Shown: positions 9,220 to 18,421, counted from the stretch's first letter. The stretch is 35,384 nt of DNA from Actinomycetes bacterium (GCA_021848085.1 JAJZNB010000085.1:1-35384), one strand, 5' to 3'. Notes: a model not told the origin generated them from the sequence alone. Translations and numbers: made by a program.

Positions 9220-10314
9220 ATGGCGACGACGATGGAGATCGAGGAAGCCGACGTTCAAGAGGTGTTCTTCGCCGAGGGGCTCACCGACGGCCTACCCGTG
9301 GTCCCTCCCACCCCCGAGCGGGTGGAGGCCATGCTGGTCGCCGGCGGGGTGGGCGCCGACGAGATGCTCGGCACCATCACAGCTCGCAACCGCTCCGTCA
9401 CCGCCGAGCAGGCCGCTGTCAACGCGGTCATGGCCGGCTGCGCCCCCGCCTCCTTCCCGGTGGTGCTGGCCGCCCTGTCGGCCATGCTCGACCCGGCCTT
9501 CAACGCCAATGCCGTGCTCACCAGCACCGGCGGCGCCGCCTTGTGCCTGGTGGTGAGCGGCCCGCTGGCATCGGCCATCGGGCTCAACGCCGGTCACGGC
9601 GCCCTCGGCTCGGGGCATCGGGCCAACGCCACCATCGGCCGCGCCTTGCGGCTGGTGGCCATCAACGTCCTCGACGCCCGCCCCGGCGGCATGGACGGGT
9701 CGTCGCTGGGCAACCCCGGCAAGTACTCGCTGTGCTTCGCCGAGTCGTCGCCCCCGGCCCCGTGGGAGCCGTGGCGGGTGGCCCTCGGCTACGACGCGGC
9801 CGACACCACCGTCACCATCATGGGCACCGAGGGGCCGCGCCAGGTCGCCAACCTGCTCAACGGCGACGGCCACGGCGTGCTGCGCACCTACGCGGCGGCC
9901 ATGCGCAACCCCTCCACCTTCTGCGTCGGCAAGGGCGGCCAGGGGATCGTGGTGGTCGGCCCCGAGCACGCCGCCGCCCTGGTCGAGGCCGGCATCAGCC
10001 GGGCCGAGGTGCAGGCCTACCTCGCCGAGGCCAGCCGGGTGCGCCCCGAGGAGCTCGAGGAGGCCGGGGTCCTGCTGGAGCAGGGCTCCCAGCACGACAT
10101 GGCGCCGGGACCAGACGGCAAGCTCCCCACCGTGGGCGAGCCCGACGACGTCGTCGTCGTCACCGCTGGCGGTGGCGGCGCCGGCTGGTCGGCCTACCTG
10201 CCCGCCTTCGCCCCCACCATCCACACCCGCAGCGTCACCCGCCGGGTCCGCCTCCCCGGCGAGGCGCTTCCCGATTGCGGACCCGACAGCTGCACCGTCG
10301 ACCTCAGCCGCTGA
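9220..10314 (+). CDS. Conserved protein of unknown function, genomic partner of the UGSC-family protein
   Basis: Start MATTMEIEEADVQEVFFAEGLTDGLPVVPPTPERVEAML; good RBS (AGGGGAGGGG); C-terminal Cys motif DCGPDSCTVDLSR. No catalytic family recognised with confidence. Confidence 0.75.
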   Translation: MATTMEIEEADVQEVFFAEGLTDGLPVVPPTPERVEAMLVAGGVGADEMLGTITARNRSVTAEQAAVNAVMAGCAPASFPVVLAALSAMLDPAFNANAVLTSTGGAALCLVVSGPLASAIGLNAGHGALGSGHRANATIGRALRLVAINVLDARPGGMDGSSLGNPGKYSLCFAESSPPAPWEPWRVALGYDAADTTVTIMGTEGPRQVANLLNGDGHGVLRTYAAAMRNPSTFCVGKGGQGIVVVGPEHAAALVEAGISRAEVQAYLAEASRVRPEELEEAGVLLEQGSQHDMAPGPDGKLPTVGEPDDVVVVTAGGGGAGWSAYLPAFAPTIHTRSVTRRVRLPGEALPDCGPDSCTVDLSR

Positions 10315-10333
10315 GCCCGCCCGAGGCCCGCCC

Positions 10334-10373
10334 GCCCCGAGCACCTCGCCCCGAGCACCTCGCCCCGAGCACC
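10334..10373. repeat. 14-bp tandem repeat (GCCCCGAGCACCTC), about 2.9 copies
   Basis: Units start at 10334, 10348 and 10362, in the intergenic gap before the UGSC-family gene. Confidence 0.8.
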
Positions 10374-10481
10374 ACCCGCCCGCCGGCGACACCCCGGCAC
10401 CGCCGCCGGGCACCGAACCAGCCCCCGGACACCCAACCAGCACCCGACACCGAGCTGACGCCCGGACATCGAGGAGGAGCC

Positions 10482-11054
10482 ATGGCTTCCATCACCGTCT
10501 TGCGACCCGACGTCCACCAGGAGGCCGCCGACGCCTTCCCACCGGCGCCGCCGCCCACCCCCGACCGGCCGCTGGTGCTCACCCTGATCGACAACGGCAA
10601 GCCCAAGGCCCGCGAGCTGCTCACGGCCATCGCCGGCGAGCTGGGCGCGCTGGTTCCGCTGGCGTCGGTGGAGGTGGTGCGCAAGGAGGCGGCCGCCAGG
10701 CTGCTGTCGGAAGACGACGCCCGCGCCATCGCCGCCCGCTCCGACATCGTCATCGCCGGGCTGGGCGACTGCGGCGCCTGCTCGGCCTGCTCGGTGGACG
10801 ACGCCGTGGAGATGCAGCGCCGTGGGGTGCCGGCGGTGGTGGTCATCTCCGACGTGTTCCAGGGGCTGGCCGCCTCCTTCGCCGCCTCGCGTGGTCTGGC
10901 CGCCTGTCCCACCGCCGTGGTGCCCCACCCGGTGTCGTCCAAGAGCGACGCCCACATCGCCGAGCTGGCCCGTCGGGTCGTCGGCACCGTCCACCAGCAG
11001 CTGCTCGGCCGGCCCGCGCCGGTCGCCGTCCCGGTCGGCGCGGCGGCCCGCTGA
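10482..11054 (+). CDS. UGSC-family protein, cysteine-containing (non-selenocysteine) form
   Basis: GAGGAGGAGC RBS; TLIDNGKPKARELL... and signature IAGLGDCGACSACSVDDAVEMQRRGVPAVVV; the Sec position of the UGSC motif is a TGC Cys codon here. Confidence 0.75.
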   Translation: MASITVLRPDVHQEAADAFPPAPPPTPDRPLVLTLIDNGKPKARELLTAIAGELGALVPLASVEVVRKEAAARLLSEDDARAIAARSDIVIAGLGDCGACSACSVDDAVEMQRRGVPAVVVISDVFQGLAASFAASRGLAACPTAVVPHPVSSKSDAHIAELARRVVGTVHQQLLGRPAPVAVPVGAAAR

Positions 11055-11085
11055 GGCCTGCGCCACCGACGAGAGGAACGCCCCA

Positions 11086-12249
11086 GTGGACTTCGCGCTC
11101 AGCGACGAACAGGTCGCCCTGGCCGACACCTTGCGGCTCTGGGTGGACAAGCACTGCCCCAAGGACGTGGCCCGCCACCTCGAACGCCAGGAGCTGGCCT
11201 TCCCGTACGAGCTGTGGGACCAGATGGCCGACGCCGGGCTGCACGGCATCGGCATCGACGAGCGCTACGGCGGCCAGGGCGGCGACGTCACCACCCAGAC
11301 GGTGGTGGCGCGCGCCCTGGCCCGCTCGCTGGCCGGGTTGACCTGGATCTGGGGCATCTCGTCGTTCGCCGGGGGGAAGTCGGTCGGCCTGTACGGCACC
11401 GAGGAGCAGAAGCAGCGCTTCCTGCCCGAGCTGGCCGCCGGCCGGCTGCGCTTCGCCATCGCCGTCACCGAACCCGCCGGCGGCACCGACGTGCTCGGGG
11501 CCATGACCACCCGGGCGCGCCAGGTTCCCGGCGGCTGGCGGATCACGGGAGCCAAGACCTGGTCGACGTGCGCCAACGTGTCGGACTACTTGCTGCTGCT
11601 GGCCCGCAGCCAGCCCGACCCGGCCCGCAAGACCGACGGGCTCACCTTGTTCCTGGTGCCCCAGCCCAGCGAGGGCTTGGAGACCCGACCCATCCACAAG
11701 CTCGGCATGCGCTGCATCCCGAGCTGCGAGGTCTTCCTCGACGACGTGTTCGTCCCTGACGATCTGGTGCTGGGCCCACCCGGGCAGGCGTGGCGGATGC
11801 TGACCGGCACCTTGAACAACGAGCGCATCGTGCTGGCCTCTTTGTGCTGCGGCATCCTCGACGGGGTGCTCGAGTCGGCCGTGGAGCACGTGGCCCAGCG
11901 CCGGGCCTTCGGCCGGCCCGTCGGCGAATTCCAGGCCGTGCAGCACTTCCTGGCCGACATCGCCATGTGGCAGGCGCAGGCCGAGCTGGTCACCATGCGG
12001 GCCGCCTGGCTCCAGAGCCAGGGACGCCCGTGTGCCACCGAGGCCAACATGGCCAAGCTGCTGGCGTCGGAGTACGCCGTGGCCGCCGCCGACCTCGGCA
12101 TCCAGATGCTTGGCGGCATGGGCTACTCGGCCGACACCGACATGCAGCGCTACTGGCGCGACGCCCGCATCTACCGCATCGCCCCCATCTCCAACGAGAT
12201 GGTGCGCAACGTCGTGGCCGAGTCGCTCGGCCTGGGCCGCTCGTTCTGA
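11086..12249 (+). CDS. Acyl-CoA dehydrogenase family protein (paralogue 1)
   Basis: GTG start; AVTEPAGGTDVLGAMTTRARQVPGGWRITGAKTWSTCANVSDYLLLLAR, LGIQMLGGMGYSADTDMQRYWRDARIYRIAPISNEM. Confidence 0.92.
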   Translation: MDFALSDEQVALADTLRLWVDKHCPKDVARHLERQELAFPYELWDQMADAGLHGIGIDERYGGQGGDVTTQTVVARALARSLAGLTWIWGISSFAGGKSVGLYGTEEQKQRFLPELAAGRLRFAIAVTEPAGGTDVLGAMTTRARQVPGGWRITGAKTWSTCANVSDYLLLLARSQPDPARKTDGLTLFLVPQPSEGLETRPIHKLGMRCIPSCEVFLDDVFVPDDLVLGPPGQAWRMLTGTLNNERIVLASLCCGILDGVLESAVEHVAQRRAFGRPVGEFQAVQHFLADIAMWQAQAELVTMRAAWLQSQGRPCATEANMAKLLASEYAVAAADLGIQMLGGMGYSADTDMQRYWRDARIYRIAPISNEMVRNVVAESLGLGRSF

Positions 12250-12302
12250 CTGGCCGCCACGTCCCCCGCCGCCACCGGCCCCACCAGGAGCACCACCACG
12301 CC

Positions 12303-12815
12303 ATGGACCTAGATCCCCGCCTGCAGACCCTGCGCGACGAGCGCGACGTGGCCGCCGTGCTGCTGCGCTACTTCCGCGGCATCGACGCCGGCCGGCCCGA
12401 GGTGGCGGTGGAGGAGCTCGCCGACGACGCCACCGCCGACATCATGACCGGAAAGGTGTACCAGGGGCGCGACCGCATCGGCCGGGCCCTGGGGCGCATC
12501 CTGGTCCGCTACGAGCGTACCAGCCACCACGTCACCAACGTGCTGGTGGACCTCGACGGCGACCGGGCCCTGTGCTCGGCCTACGTCTACGCCTTCCACC
12601 GCATGCGCGACAGTGGCCAGCCGTGGCACCTGTGGGCCCGGATCCGCCAGGAGCTGCGGCGCCAGGACCGGGGCTGGGTGGTGGAGTCGCACCGGCTCTA
12701 CGGCGTCGACGCCGTACCGCCGCGCCCCGACATCGCCGCCGACTGGTATGTGCACCCTGCCGACGTCCCCGGTGAGCTCGCCGTCGGGCGCGTCGGCGCC
12801 GATGGCCGACCCTGA
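12303..12815 (+). CDS. SnoaL-like / nuclear transport factor 2-like protein
   Basis: RDVAAVLLRYFRGIDAGRPEVAVEELADDATADIMTGKVYQGRDRIGRALGRI...TSHHVTNVLVDLDGDRALCSAYVYAFHR; typical NTF2-like layout. Confidence 0.78.
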   Translation: MDLDPRLQTLRDERDVAAVLLRYFRGIDAGRPEVAVEELADDATADIMTGKVYQGRDRIGRALGRILVRYERTSHHVTNVLVDLDGDRALCSAYVYAFHRMRDSGQPWHLWARIRQELRRQDRGWVVESHRLYGVDAVPPRPDIAADWYVHPADVPGELAVGRVGADGRP

Positions 12816-12824
12816 GGAGAGACC

Positions 12825-13523
12825 ATGACCAGCCGAAGCGAATGGCACGCCGGCGCCGCCCCGGCCGCCGCCGGCCACGACCGGGCCATCGTGGAGCGCC
12901 TGGGCGAGCTGTCGTCGGCCGGCCCGCTGGCGCCGGGGACGGTGGCGCTGTGCGTGGCCGCCGTCGCCGCCTGGAAGGACGAACCGGCCTGGCTGCGGGC
13001 CGCCCTGCAGCTGGCCCGGCACCACGGGGTCACCGCGGCGGCCCTGCGCCAGGGGGGGGCGGTGGTGGCGCTGGCCCGCGGCACCTGTGCCGAGCGCCGC
13101 TACCTGGCCGGCGTGGCCCAGCAGTTCCCCAACGTCGTCACCTTGGCGGTGGCCGAGGAGCGCGCCGGCGACGCCGGGTTCGACGCCTGGTCGTACTTCG
13201 AAGGGCACTTCGGCACCGTCCCCGAGCGGGTCGCCCTGCTGCGCCAGCTGCTCCCCGACGAGCTCGCCACCTACGGCCGGTGCCACGCTGCCGCCCTGCA
13301 CAGCCCGGTGCTCGACACCACGGTGGCCGAGCTGATGCTGTGCGCCTTGAACGCCTCGGACTTCCAGCAGGAGCTCCTCCAGATCCACGTGGTCGGGGCC
13401 CGCCGGGCGGGAGCCAGCGAGGAGGAGATCGCCCAGGCCGGCTTCGCCGCCACCCCCTTCTGCGGCATCGCCGCCTGGCCGGCGCTGGCCGCCGCCATCG
13501 TCGCCACCCGACCCCCGGCGTGA
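12825..13523 (+). CDS. Carboxymuconolactone decarboxylase (CMD/AhpD-fold)-like protein
   Basis: VAELMLCALNASDFQQELLQIHVVGARRAGASEEEIAQAGFAATPFCGIAAWPAL resembles the CMD core helices; no CxxC seen. Confidence 0.65.
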   Translation: MTSRSEWHAGAAPAAAGHDRAIVERLGELSSAGPLAPGTVALCVAAVAAWKDEPAWLRAALQLARHHGVTAAALRQGGAVVALARGTCAERRYLAGVAQQFPNVVTLAVAEERAGDAGFDAWSYFEGHFGTVPERVALLRQLLPDELATYGRCHAAALHSPVLDTTVAELMLCALNASDFQQELLQIHVVGARRAGASEEEIAQAGFAATPFCGIAAWPALAAAIVATRPPA

Positions 13524-15193
13524 CCGTCGTCGCCGACCGCAGCCGCTGGACGGTCACCCGGCTGCTGGCCGAGCGCAGCCGCGACCTCGGCCAGCGGACG
13601 CTGGTCTCCTTCGCCGTGGGCGACAGCGCCCTGTCGTACCGGCAGGCCGAGGAGCTGTCGGGGCGTGTGGCGGCCAACCTGGCCGCCGGGGGGATCGGCC
13701 CGGGCGACGCGGTGCTGCTGATGCTGCGCAACCGGGCCGAGCTCGTGCTCAGCTGGCTGGGGCTGGCCCGCATCGGCGCCGTGCAGGTGCCGGTCAACGT
13801 CGACTACGCGGGCATGTTCCTGGAGCAGGTGGTGAACCAGTCGGGGGCCCGGCTGCTCGTCGTCGAGGCCGACCTGCTCGGCGCCGTGGTCCGCTCGGCG
13901 CCCCGGCTGCCGCACCTGCAGCGGGTGCTGGTGGTCGGCCCGGTGCCCCCGACGGCCGGCGGCTTCGCTGTCGACAGCTTCGACCGGCTGCTGCGCCGAG
14001 CCGACCCGCCGTCGTTCGAGACCCGTCCCCGCGACATCGCCGGCATCTACTTCACCTCGGGCACCTCCGGCCGCTCCAAGGGGGCGATGGTCACCAACGC
14101 CCAGGCCCACCTGCTGGCCGAGCGCCACCAGGAGCTGATGCGCATGGGCGAAGGCGACGTGTTCATCACCCACCTGCCGCTGTTCCACATCAACGCCCAG
14201 GTGCTGGCCATCGTCAACGCCATGCTGGTCGGCGCCGGAGCCCGTCTGGAGGCCCACTTCTCGGCCAGCAACTGGCTCCGCCAGGTGCGCGCCGCCGGTG
14301 CCACCCACACCGGGCTGCTCGGGGTGATGCTCAGCTTCCTGCTGAAGCAGCCGGTCGGCCCGGCCGACGCCCGCAGCGGCCTGGCCTGTGTGTGGACGGT
14401 GCCGTGCCCGGCCCCGCAGGCCCGCCAGTTCAAGGACCGCTTCGGCGTCGGCCGGCTGGTGTCGTCCTATGGCTGCACCGAGGTGGGCATGGTGGCCAGC
14501 CAGGACGACGACGGCGAGGTGCTGGGCAGCGCCGGGCGGGTCGGCGCCACCTGGTACGAGACGGCCATCGTCGACCCCGACAGCGACGAGCCGCTGCCGC
14601 CGGGGGTTCCGGGCGAGCTGGTGGTGCGCGGCCGGGTGCCGTGGATCGTCACCCCCGGCTACGTGGGCAGCCCCGAGGAGACGCTGCGGGTGCAGCGCAA
14701 CCAGTGGTTCCACACCGGCGACCTCGTCCGTCAGGACGACCGCGGGCGGATCTGGTTCGTGGATCGGGTCCGCGACTGCATCCGCCGCCGGGGGGAGAAC
14801 ATCGCCTCGGTGGACGTGGAAGCGGTGCTGGGGGAGCACCCCGCCGTCGCCGACGCCGCGGTGGTGGGCGTCGCCTCGAGCGAGCCCGGCGGGGAGGACG
14901 AGATCCTCGCCTGGGTGGTGCCGGCGGCCGGCGCCGGCCTGGCGCCCGAGGCGGTGTGGTCGTGGTGCGACGAGCGGCTGCCGCGCTTCGCCGTGCCGCG
15001 CTACGTCGCGGTGGTGGGCGAGCTGCCCCGCACGCCGACCGGCAAGGTCACCAAGTACGCCCTGCGCGACCGCGGCCTGCCCGAGGAGGCCGCCGACCGC
15101 GGCCCGGCGGTGGGCGGCACCAAGCGCACCGTGCCGACCGTGCCGCAGGGCGCGCCGGACGGCACCGTGCCGGCTCGGGCGCGAGGAGGATGA
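13520..15193 (+). CDS. AMP-dependent acyl-CoA synthetase/ligase (paralogue 2)
   Basis: GTGA overlap with CMD gene; FTSGTSGRSKGAMVTN, SSYGCTEVGMV, WFHTGDLVRQDDRGRIWFVDRVRDCIRRRGENIASVDVEAVL, TPTGKVTKYALR. Confidence 0.92.
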   Translation: MTVVADRSRWTVTRLLAERSRDLGQRTLVSFAVGDSALSYRQAEELSGRVAANLAAGGIGPGDAVLLMLRNRAELVLSWLGLARIGAVQVPVNVDYAGMFLEQVVNQSGARLLVVEADLLGAVVRSAPRLPHLQRVLVVGPVPPTAGGFAVDSFDRLLRRADPPSFETRPRDIAGIYFTSGTSGRSKGAMVTNAQAHLLAERHQELMRMGEGDVFITHLPLFHINAQVLAIVNAMLVGAGARLEAHFSASNWLRQVRAAGATHTGLLGVMLSFLLKQPVGPADARSGLACVWTVPCPAPQARQFKDRFGVGRLVSSYGCTEVGMVASQDDDGEVLGSAGRVGATWYETAIVDPDSDEPLPPGVPGELVVRGRVPWIVTPGYVGSPEETLRVQRNQWFHTGDLVRQDDRGRIWFVDRVRDCIRRRGENIASVDVEAVLGEHPAVADAAVVGVASSEPGGEDEILAWVVPAAGAGLAPEAVWSWCDERLPRFAVPRYVAVVGELPRTPTGKVTKYALRDRGLPEEAADRGPAVGGTKRTVPTVPQGAPDGTVPARARGG

Positions 15194-15194
15194 C

Positions 15195-16151
15195 ATGCGG
15201 ATCGCTGTGATGGGAGCGGGGGCCATGGGCTCGGCCTTCGGGGGCTATCTGGCCCTGGCCGGCCACGACGTCACGTTGGTCGACGTCCGCCGCGAGTGTG
15301 TCGACGCCGTCAACGACCGGGGCCTGCTGCTGCGGCTGCCGGGCGGGGAGGAGCGGCAGGTGGCCCTGTCGGCCGCCACCGACCCGTCAGGGCTGGCCCA
15401 CCTCGACCTGGTGATCGTCTTGACCAAGGCCTTCGCCACCGCTGACGCAGCTCGGTCGTTGAAGGGCGTGGTCGGGGCGGCCACCTGGGTGGTGACGCTG
15501 CAGAACGGCATCGGCAACGACCGGGCCCTGGCTGCCGTGCTGGGGGCGGAGCGGGTGGTGGGCGGCACCACCACGGTGGGAGCCGAGCAGACCGAGCCCG
15601 GCACCACCACCGTGGCGCCCAGCACGGCCAGCGGCGACACCGTCACCTACCTGGGGACGCCACCGGGCGCGGCGGGCGGCGAGGTGACCAGGGTGGCCGA
15701 GGTGCTGACGGCGGCGGGTCTGCCCGCCGTGGTGCTGCCCTCGGCGGAGGAGGCGGTGTGGACCAAGGTGGCCCTGGCCGCGCCCATGGCGTCGATCAGT
15801 GCCGTGCTGGGCTGGACGGTGGCCGACGTCTACCGGAACCCCCACACCCGCCAGCTGCTGCGGACGCTGTTCGACGAGATCATGGCCGTGGCGGCGGCCC
15901 GGCGCGTCCTGGTGGACCCCGACACGGTGTGGGGCTACTGCGAGCACACCTGGCAGACGGTGGGGCCGCACATGACCTCCATGGCCGTCGACGTCCGCCG
16001 CGGCCGCCGCACCGAGATCGACGCCCTCAACCTGGAGGTGGCCCGCCTGGGCGAGGCGGCGGGCGTGCCGGCGCCGGCCAACCGCAGCCTGGGCCTGCTG
16101 GTCCAGGCCCTCGAGGCGCCGGAGGCATCCCCGCTGGTACGGTCCCGCTGA
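15195..16151 (+). CDS. Ketopantoate reductase (PanE/ApbA) family oxidoreductase
   Basis: MRIAVMGAGAMGSAFGGYLALAGHDVTLVD, VLTKAFATADA, LQNGIGNDRALAAVLG, VWTKVALAAPMASISAVLG. Confidence 0.85.
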   Translation: MRIAVMGAGAMGSAFGGYLALAGHDVTLVDVRRECVDAVNDRGLLLRLPGGEERQVALSAATDPSGLAHLDLVIVLTKAFATADAARSLKGVVGAATWVVTLQNGIGNDRALAAVLGAERVVGGTTTVGAEQTEPGTTTVAPSTASGDTVTYLGTPPGAAGGEVTRVAEVLTAAGLPAVVLPSAEEAVWTKVALAAPMASISAVLGWTVADVYRNPHTRQLLRTLFDEIMAVAAARRVLVDPDTVWGYCEHTWQTVGPHMTSMAVDVRRGRRTEIDALNLEVARLGEAAGVPAPANRSLGLLVQALEAPEASPLVRSR

Positions 16152-16238
16152 CCGGGCGGCTCCCCGGCTCGCTGGCGCGCCCGCCGCGCCGCCGCCTGCT
16201 CCGATGCGGGTTGCCAGCACCACCAGGCCGTGACTACT

Positions 16239-16256
16239 CTACCAAACGACTGGTAG
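16239..16256. promoter_or_regulatory. TetR-type operator-like palindrome (site 3): CTACCA-AACGAC-TGGTAG
   Basis: Perfect 6-bp inverted arms around CAAACGACTGGTAGAAGTT in an AT-rich island ~75 bp upstream of the CrtI-like gene. Confidence 0.65.
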
Positions 16257-16329
16257 AAGTTTCTGGTCCGGTGGCCGCCCGGCTGGGCCGAGACCACCGT
16301 GGCACCCGGCACACCCGGACGAGGAGGGG

Positions 16330-17730
16330 ATGGAGCCCGTGAGCTCATACGACGTGGTGGTCATCGGCGCCGGAGCGGCAGGCCTCACCGCCGGGGCGCT
16401 GCTGGCCAAGGAGGGCAAGCGGGTCCTCATCGTCGAGCGCGACAGCTACCTGGGCGGCCGGGCCGCCGAGCTGCCCGACGAGGACTTCAAGATCAACCTG
16501 GGCGGCCACCTGGTCGAGGACGGCGGATCGGGGCTCACCAAGGTCTTCGAGCACGTCGGCAAGACCCTGGTGCACGGCGAGGTGTCGGCCGAGATGCCGG
16601 TGTGGGACCACCAGGCCGGCCGGTGGGGGTCGATCCGCGACCGCTACGCCGGGTCGAAGTCCGAGCTCAAGAAGGTCATCGCCGCCATCAAGGAGACGCC
16701 GTACGAGGCCTTCGACGCCTGGGACGACCGCACCCTGCGCCAGTGGCTGGCCCAGTACACCACCGACCAGGGCGTCTACGACCTGTTCGAGCTCACCTCG
16801 GTGCTCGAGTGCGTGGTCGACAACTGGTGGGACCACTCGGCCAGCGACAACCTCTACGTCCGCAAGATGCACTACGAAGAGCAGCACATGGCCGCCTACT
16901 CGTTCTGGCCTGGCCAGGGTTGGGATGGCATGTGGCAGGACCTGGCCGACGCCTTCACCGAGCACGGCGGCACCTTCCGGCTCGGCACCTCGGTGGAGCG
17001 GGTCGTCATCGAGGACGGCGAGGTGAAGGGCGTCGCCGTCGCCCGCCAACCCAAGATCATCCCCACCGAGGTCTTCGAGGAGGAGATCGTCGAGGCGCCG
17101 GCGGTCATCTCCACCCTGCCGGTGTGGAGCGTGCTGCGGGTGGTGCCCGAGCACCAGCTGCCCGACTGGTACGCCCAGACCATCCGGTTCCTCGCCCAGG
17201 ACCGCTTCCGGGTGTCGTGGCTGGGGCTGTACCTGGCCACCGAGGAGCCGGTGGCGGTCAACAACCGCAAGGAGCTGGCCACCTGGCTCAGCACCCCCAC
17301 CACCGAGGGGGCGGGCTTCATGTTCGAGCAGTCGGCCATGGATCCCTCCTCGGCGCCGCCCGGGGTCCACCTCTACGTGATGGGCGCCTCGTTCCCCGGC
17401 AGCCGCGGCCGCGACCAGCAGTACCTGCGCGCCATGTTCGAGCGCTTCGAGGACGGCGTGCGGATCATGTGGCCCGGCTTCAAGAACACGGTGTGGCGCC
17501 GGCGCCACATGGCCTTCGACCCCGCCTTCGGCGTGGTGCAGAAGCCCTACCTGGTCGGCTCCTACCGGCCCCACTGGACGGTGCCGACCATCGAGGGCCT
17601 GTGGTTCGCCAGCGAGACCTTCAAGAGCCGCGGGGTGGGCACCGACCGGGCCGCCCGCGCCGCCCTCACCGTGGTGGAGGAGTACCTCGGCCGGCGCCTG
17701 GCCACCTTCGGCGACGGCTGGCGGTACTGA
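16330..17730 (+). CDS. NAD(P)/FAD-dependent oxidoreductase, phytoene desaturase/CrtI-like
   Basis: SYDVVVIGAGAAGLTAGALLAKEGKRVLIVERDSYLGGRAAEL (dinucleotide-binding motif), C-terminal IEGLWFASETFKSRGVGTDRAARAALTVVEEYL. Confidence 0.85.
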   Translation: MEPVSSYDVVVIGAGAAGLTAGALLAKEGKRVLIVERDSYLGGRAAELPDEDFKINLGGHLVEDGGSGLTKVFEHVGKTLVHGEVSAEMPVWDHQAGRWGSIRDRYAGSKSELKKVIAAIKETPYEAFDAWDDRTLRQWLAQYTTDQGVYDLFELTSVLECVVDNWWDHSASDNLYVRKMHYEEQHMAAYSFWPGQGWDGMWQDLADAFTEHGGTFRLGTSVERVVIEDGEVKGVAVARQPKIIPTEVFEEEIVEAPAVISTLPVWSVLRVVPEHQLPDWYAQTIRFLAQDRFRVSWLGLYLATEEPVAVNNRKELATWLSTPTTEGAGFMFEQSAMDPSSAPPGVHLYVMGASFPGSRGRDQQYLRAMFERFEDGVRIMWPGFKNTVWRRRHMAFDPAFGVVQKPYLVGSYRPHWTVPTIEGLWFASETFKSRGVGTDRAARAALTVVEEYLGRRLATFGDGWRY

Positions 17731-17756
17731 GCGGCGCCGGAGCGAAGGAGACCACC

Positions 17757-18134
17757 ATGCACCAGCTGCCCGGCGTCATCGAGGCCTATCTGGAGTGCCT
17801 CAACACCGAGGACTGGGAGCGCTTCGCCGGCCTGTGGCACCCCGAGGCCACCCTGCGGGCGGTGGGCACCCGCCCCCGCACCAGCCTCGAGGACATCCTG
17901 GCCTACTTCCGCGCCGCGCTGGCCCACTGGGAGGAGCACCGCGACTCGGCCACCCGGGTGTTGCCCTGCGGGGACGCCGTCACCGTGGAGCTGCACTTCC
18001 GGGGCAAGCTGGTCAGCGGCACGGTCGTGGAATTCGATGCCGTCGACGTCTTCGACCTGGCCGGCGGCACCATCCGCGCCCTCAGCACCTGGTACGACAT
18101 CGCCGACGTGCGCTCGCGGCTGGTGCGGGCCTGA
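17757..18134 (+). CDS. SnoaL-like / NTF2-like protein
   Basis: IEAYLECLNTEDWERFAGLWHPEATLRAVGTRPRTSLEDILAYFRAAL...VEFDAVDVFDLAGGTIRALSTWYDIADVRSRL; typical SnoaL_2 pattern. Confidence 0.85.
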   Translation: MHQLPGVIEAYLECLNTEDWERFAGLWHPEATLRAVGTRPRTSLEDILAYFRAALAHWEEHRDSATRVLPCGDAVTVELHFRGKLVSGTVVEFDAVDVFDLAGGTIRALSTWYDIADVRSRLVRA

Positions 18135-18210
18135 GCCGAGCCGGCCCACCGTCGAGGGGCGCTGTCGGCCGTGGCCTGTCGGGCGTGACGCCGGCGATCA
18201 GCACAGCGGC

Positions 18211-18240
18211 GGCCGGCCCAGCGGTGGCCGGCCCAGCGGC
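18211..18240. repeat. 15-bp direct tandem repeat (GGCCGGCCCAGCGGY x2)
   Basis: Units at 18211-18225 and 18226-18240, in the intergenic region. Confidence 0.8.
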
Positions 18241-18278
18241 GCCGTTGACGGCACCGGGGCCACCGGCCATAATCAAAG

Positions 18279-18292
18279 CAAACGGTGGTTTG
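18279..18292. promoter_or_regulatory. Operator-like palindrome (site 4): CAAAC-GGTG-GTTTG
   Basis: AT-rich island ATAATCAAAGCAAACGGTGGTTTGAAAAC upstream of the VOC gene; outer TCAAA (18273) / TTTGA (18289) also inverted. Confidence 0.45.
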
Positions 18293-18421
18293 AAAACGGG
18301 GCCGGGGCCGAAGGGCGCGGCGCCTGGGTCCTGGGCTGGCCAGGGCCGGCCACCAGCAACCCCCCGGGCGCCGCGGGTGCGCGGGGGAGAGCCGGGGGAG
18401 GAGCACGATGAGGACACGGCC

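Noticed and set aside
10482-11054. Possible selenoprotein (UGSC motif with in-frame TGA)
   Set aside because: The Sec position is TGC (Cys) and no in-frame TGA/SECIS-like arrangement is needed; the ORF is continuous.
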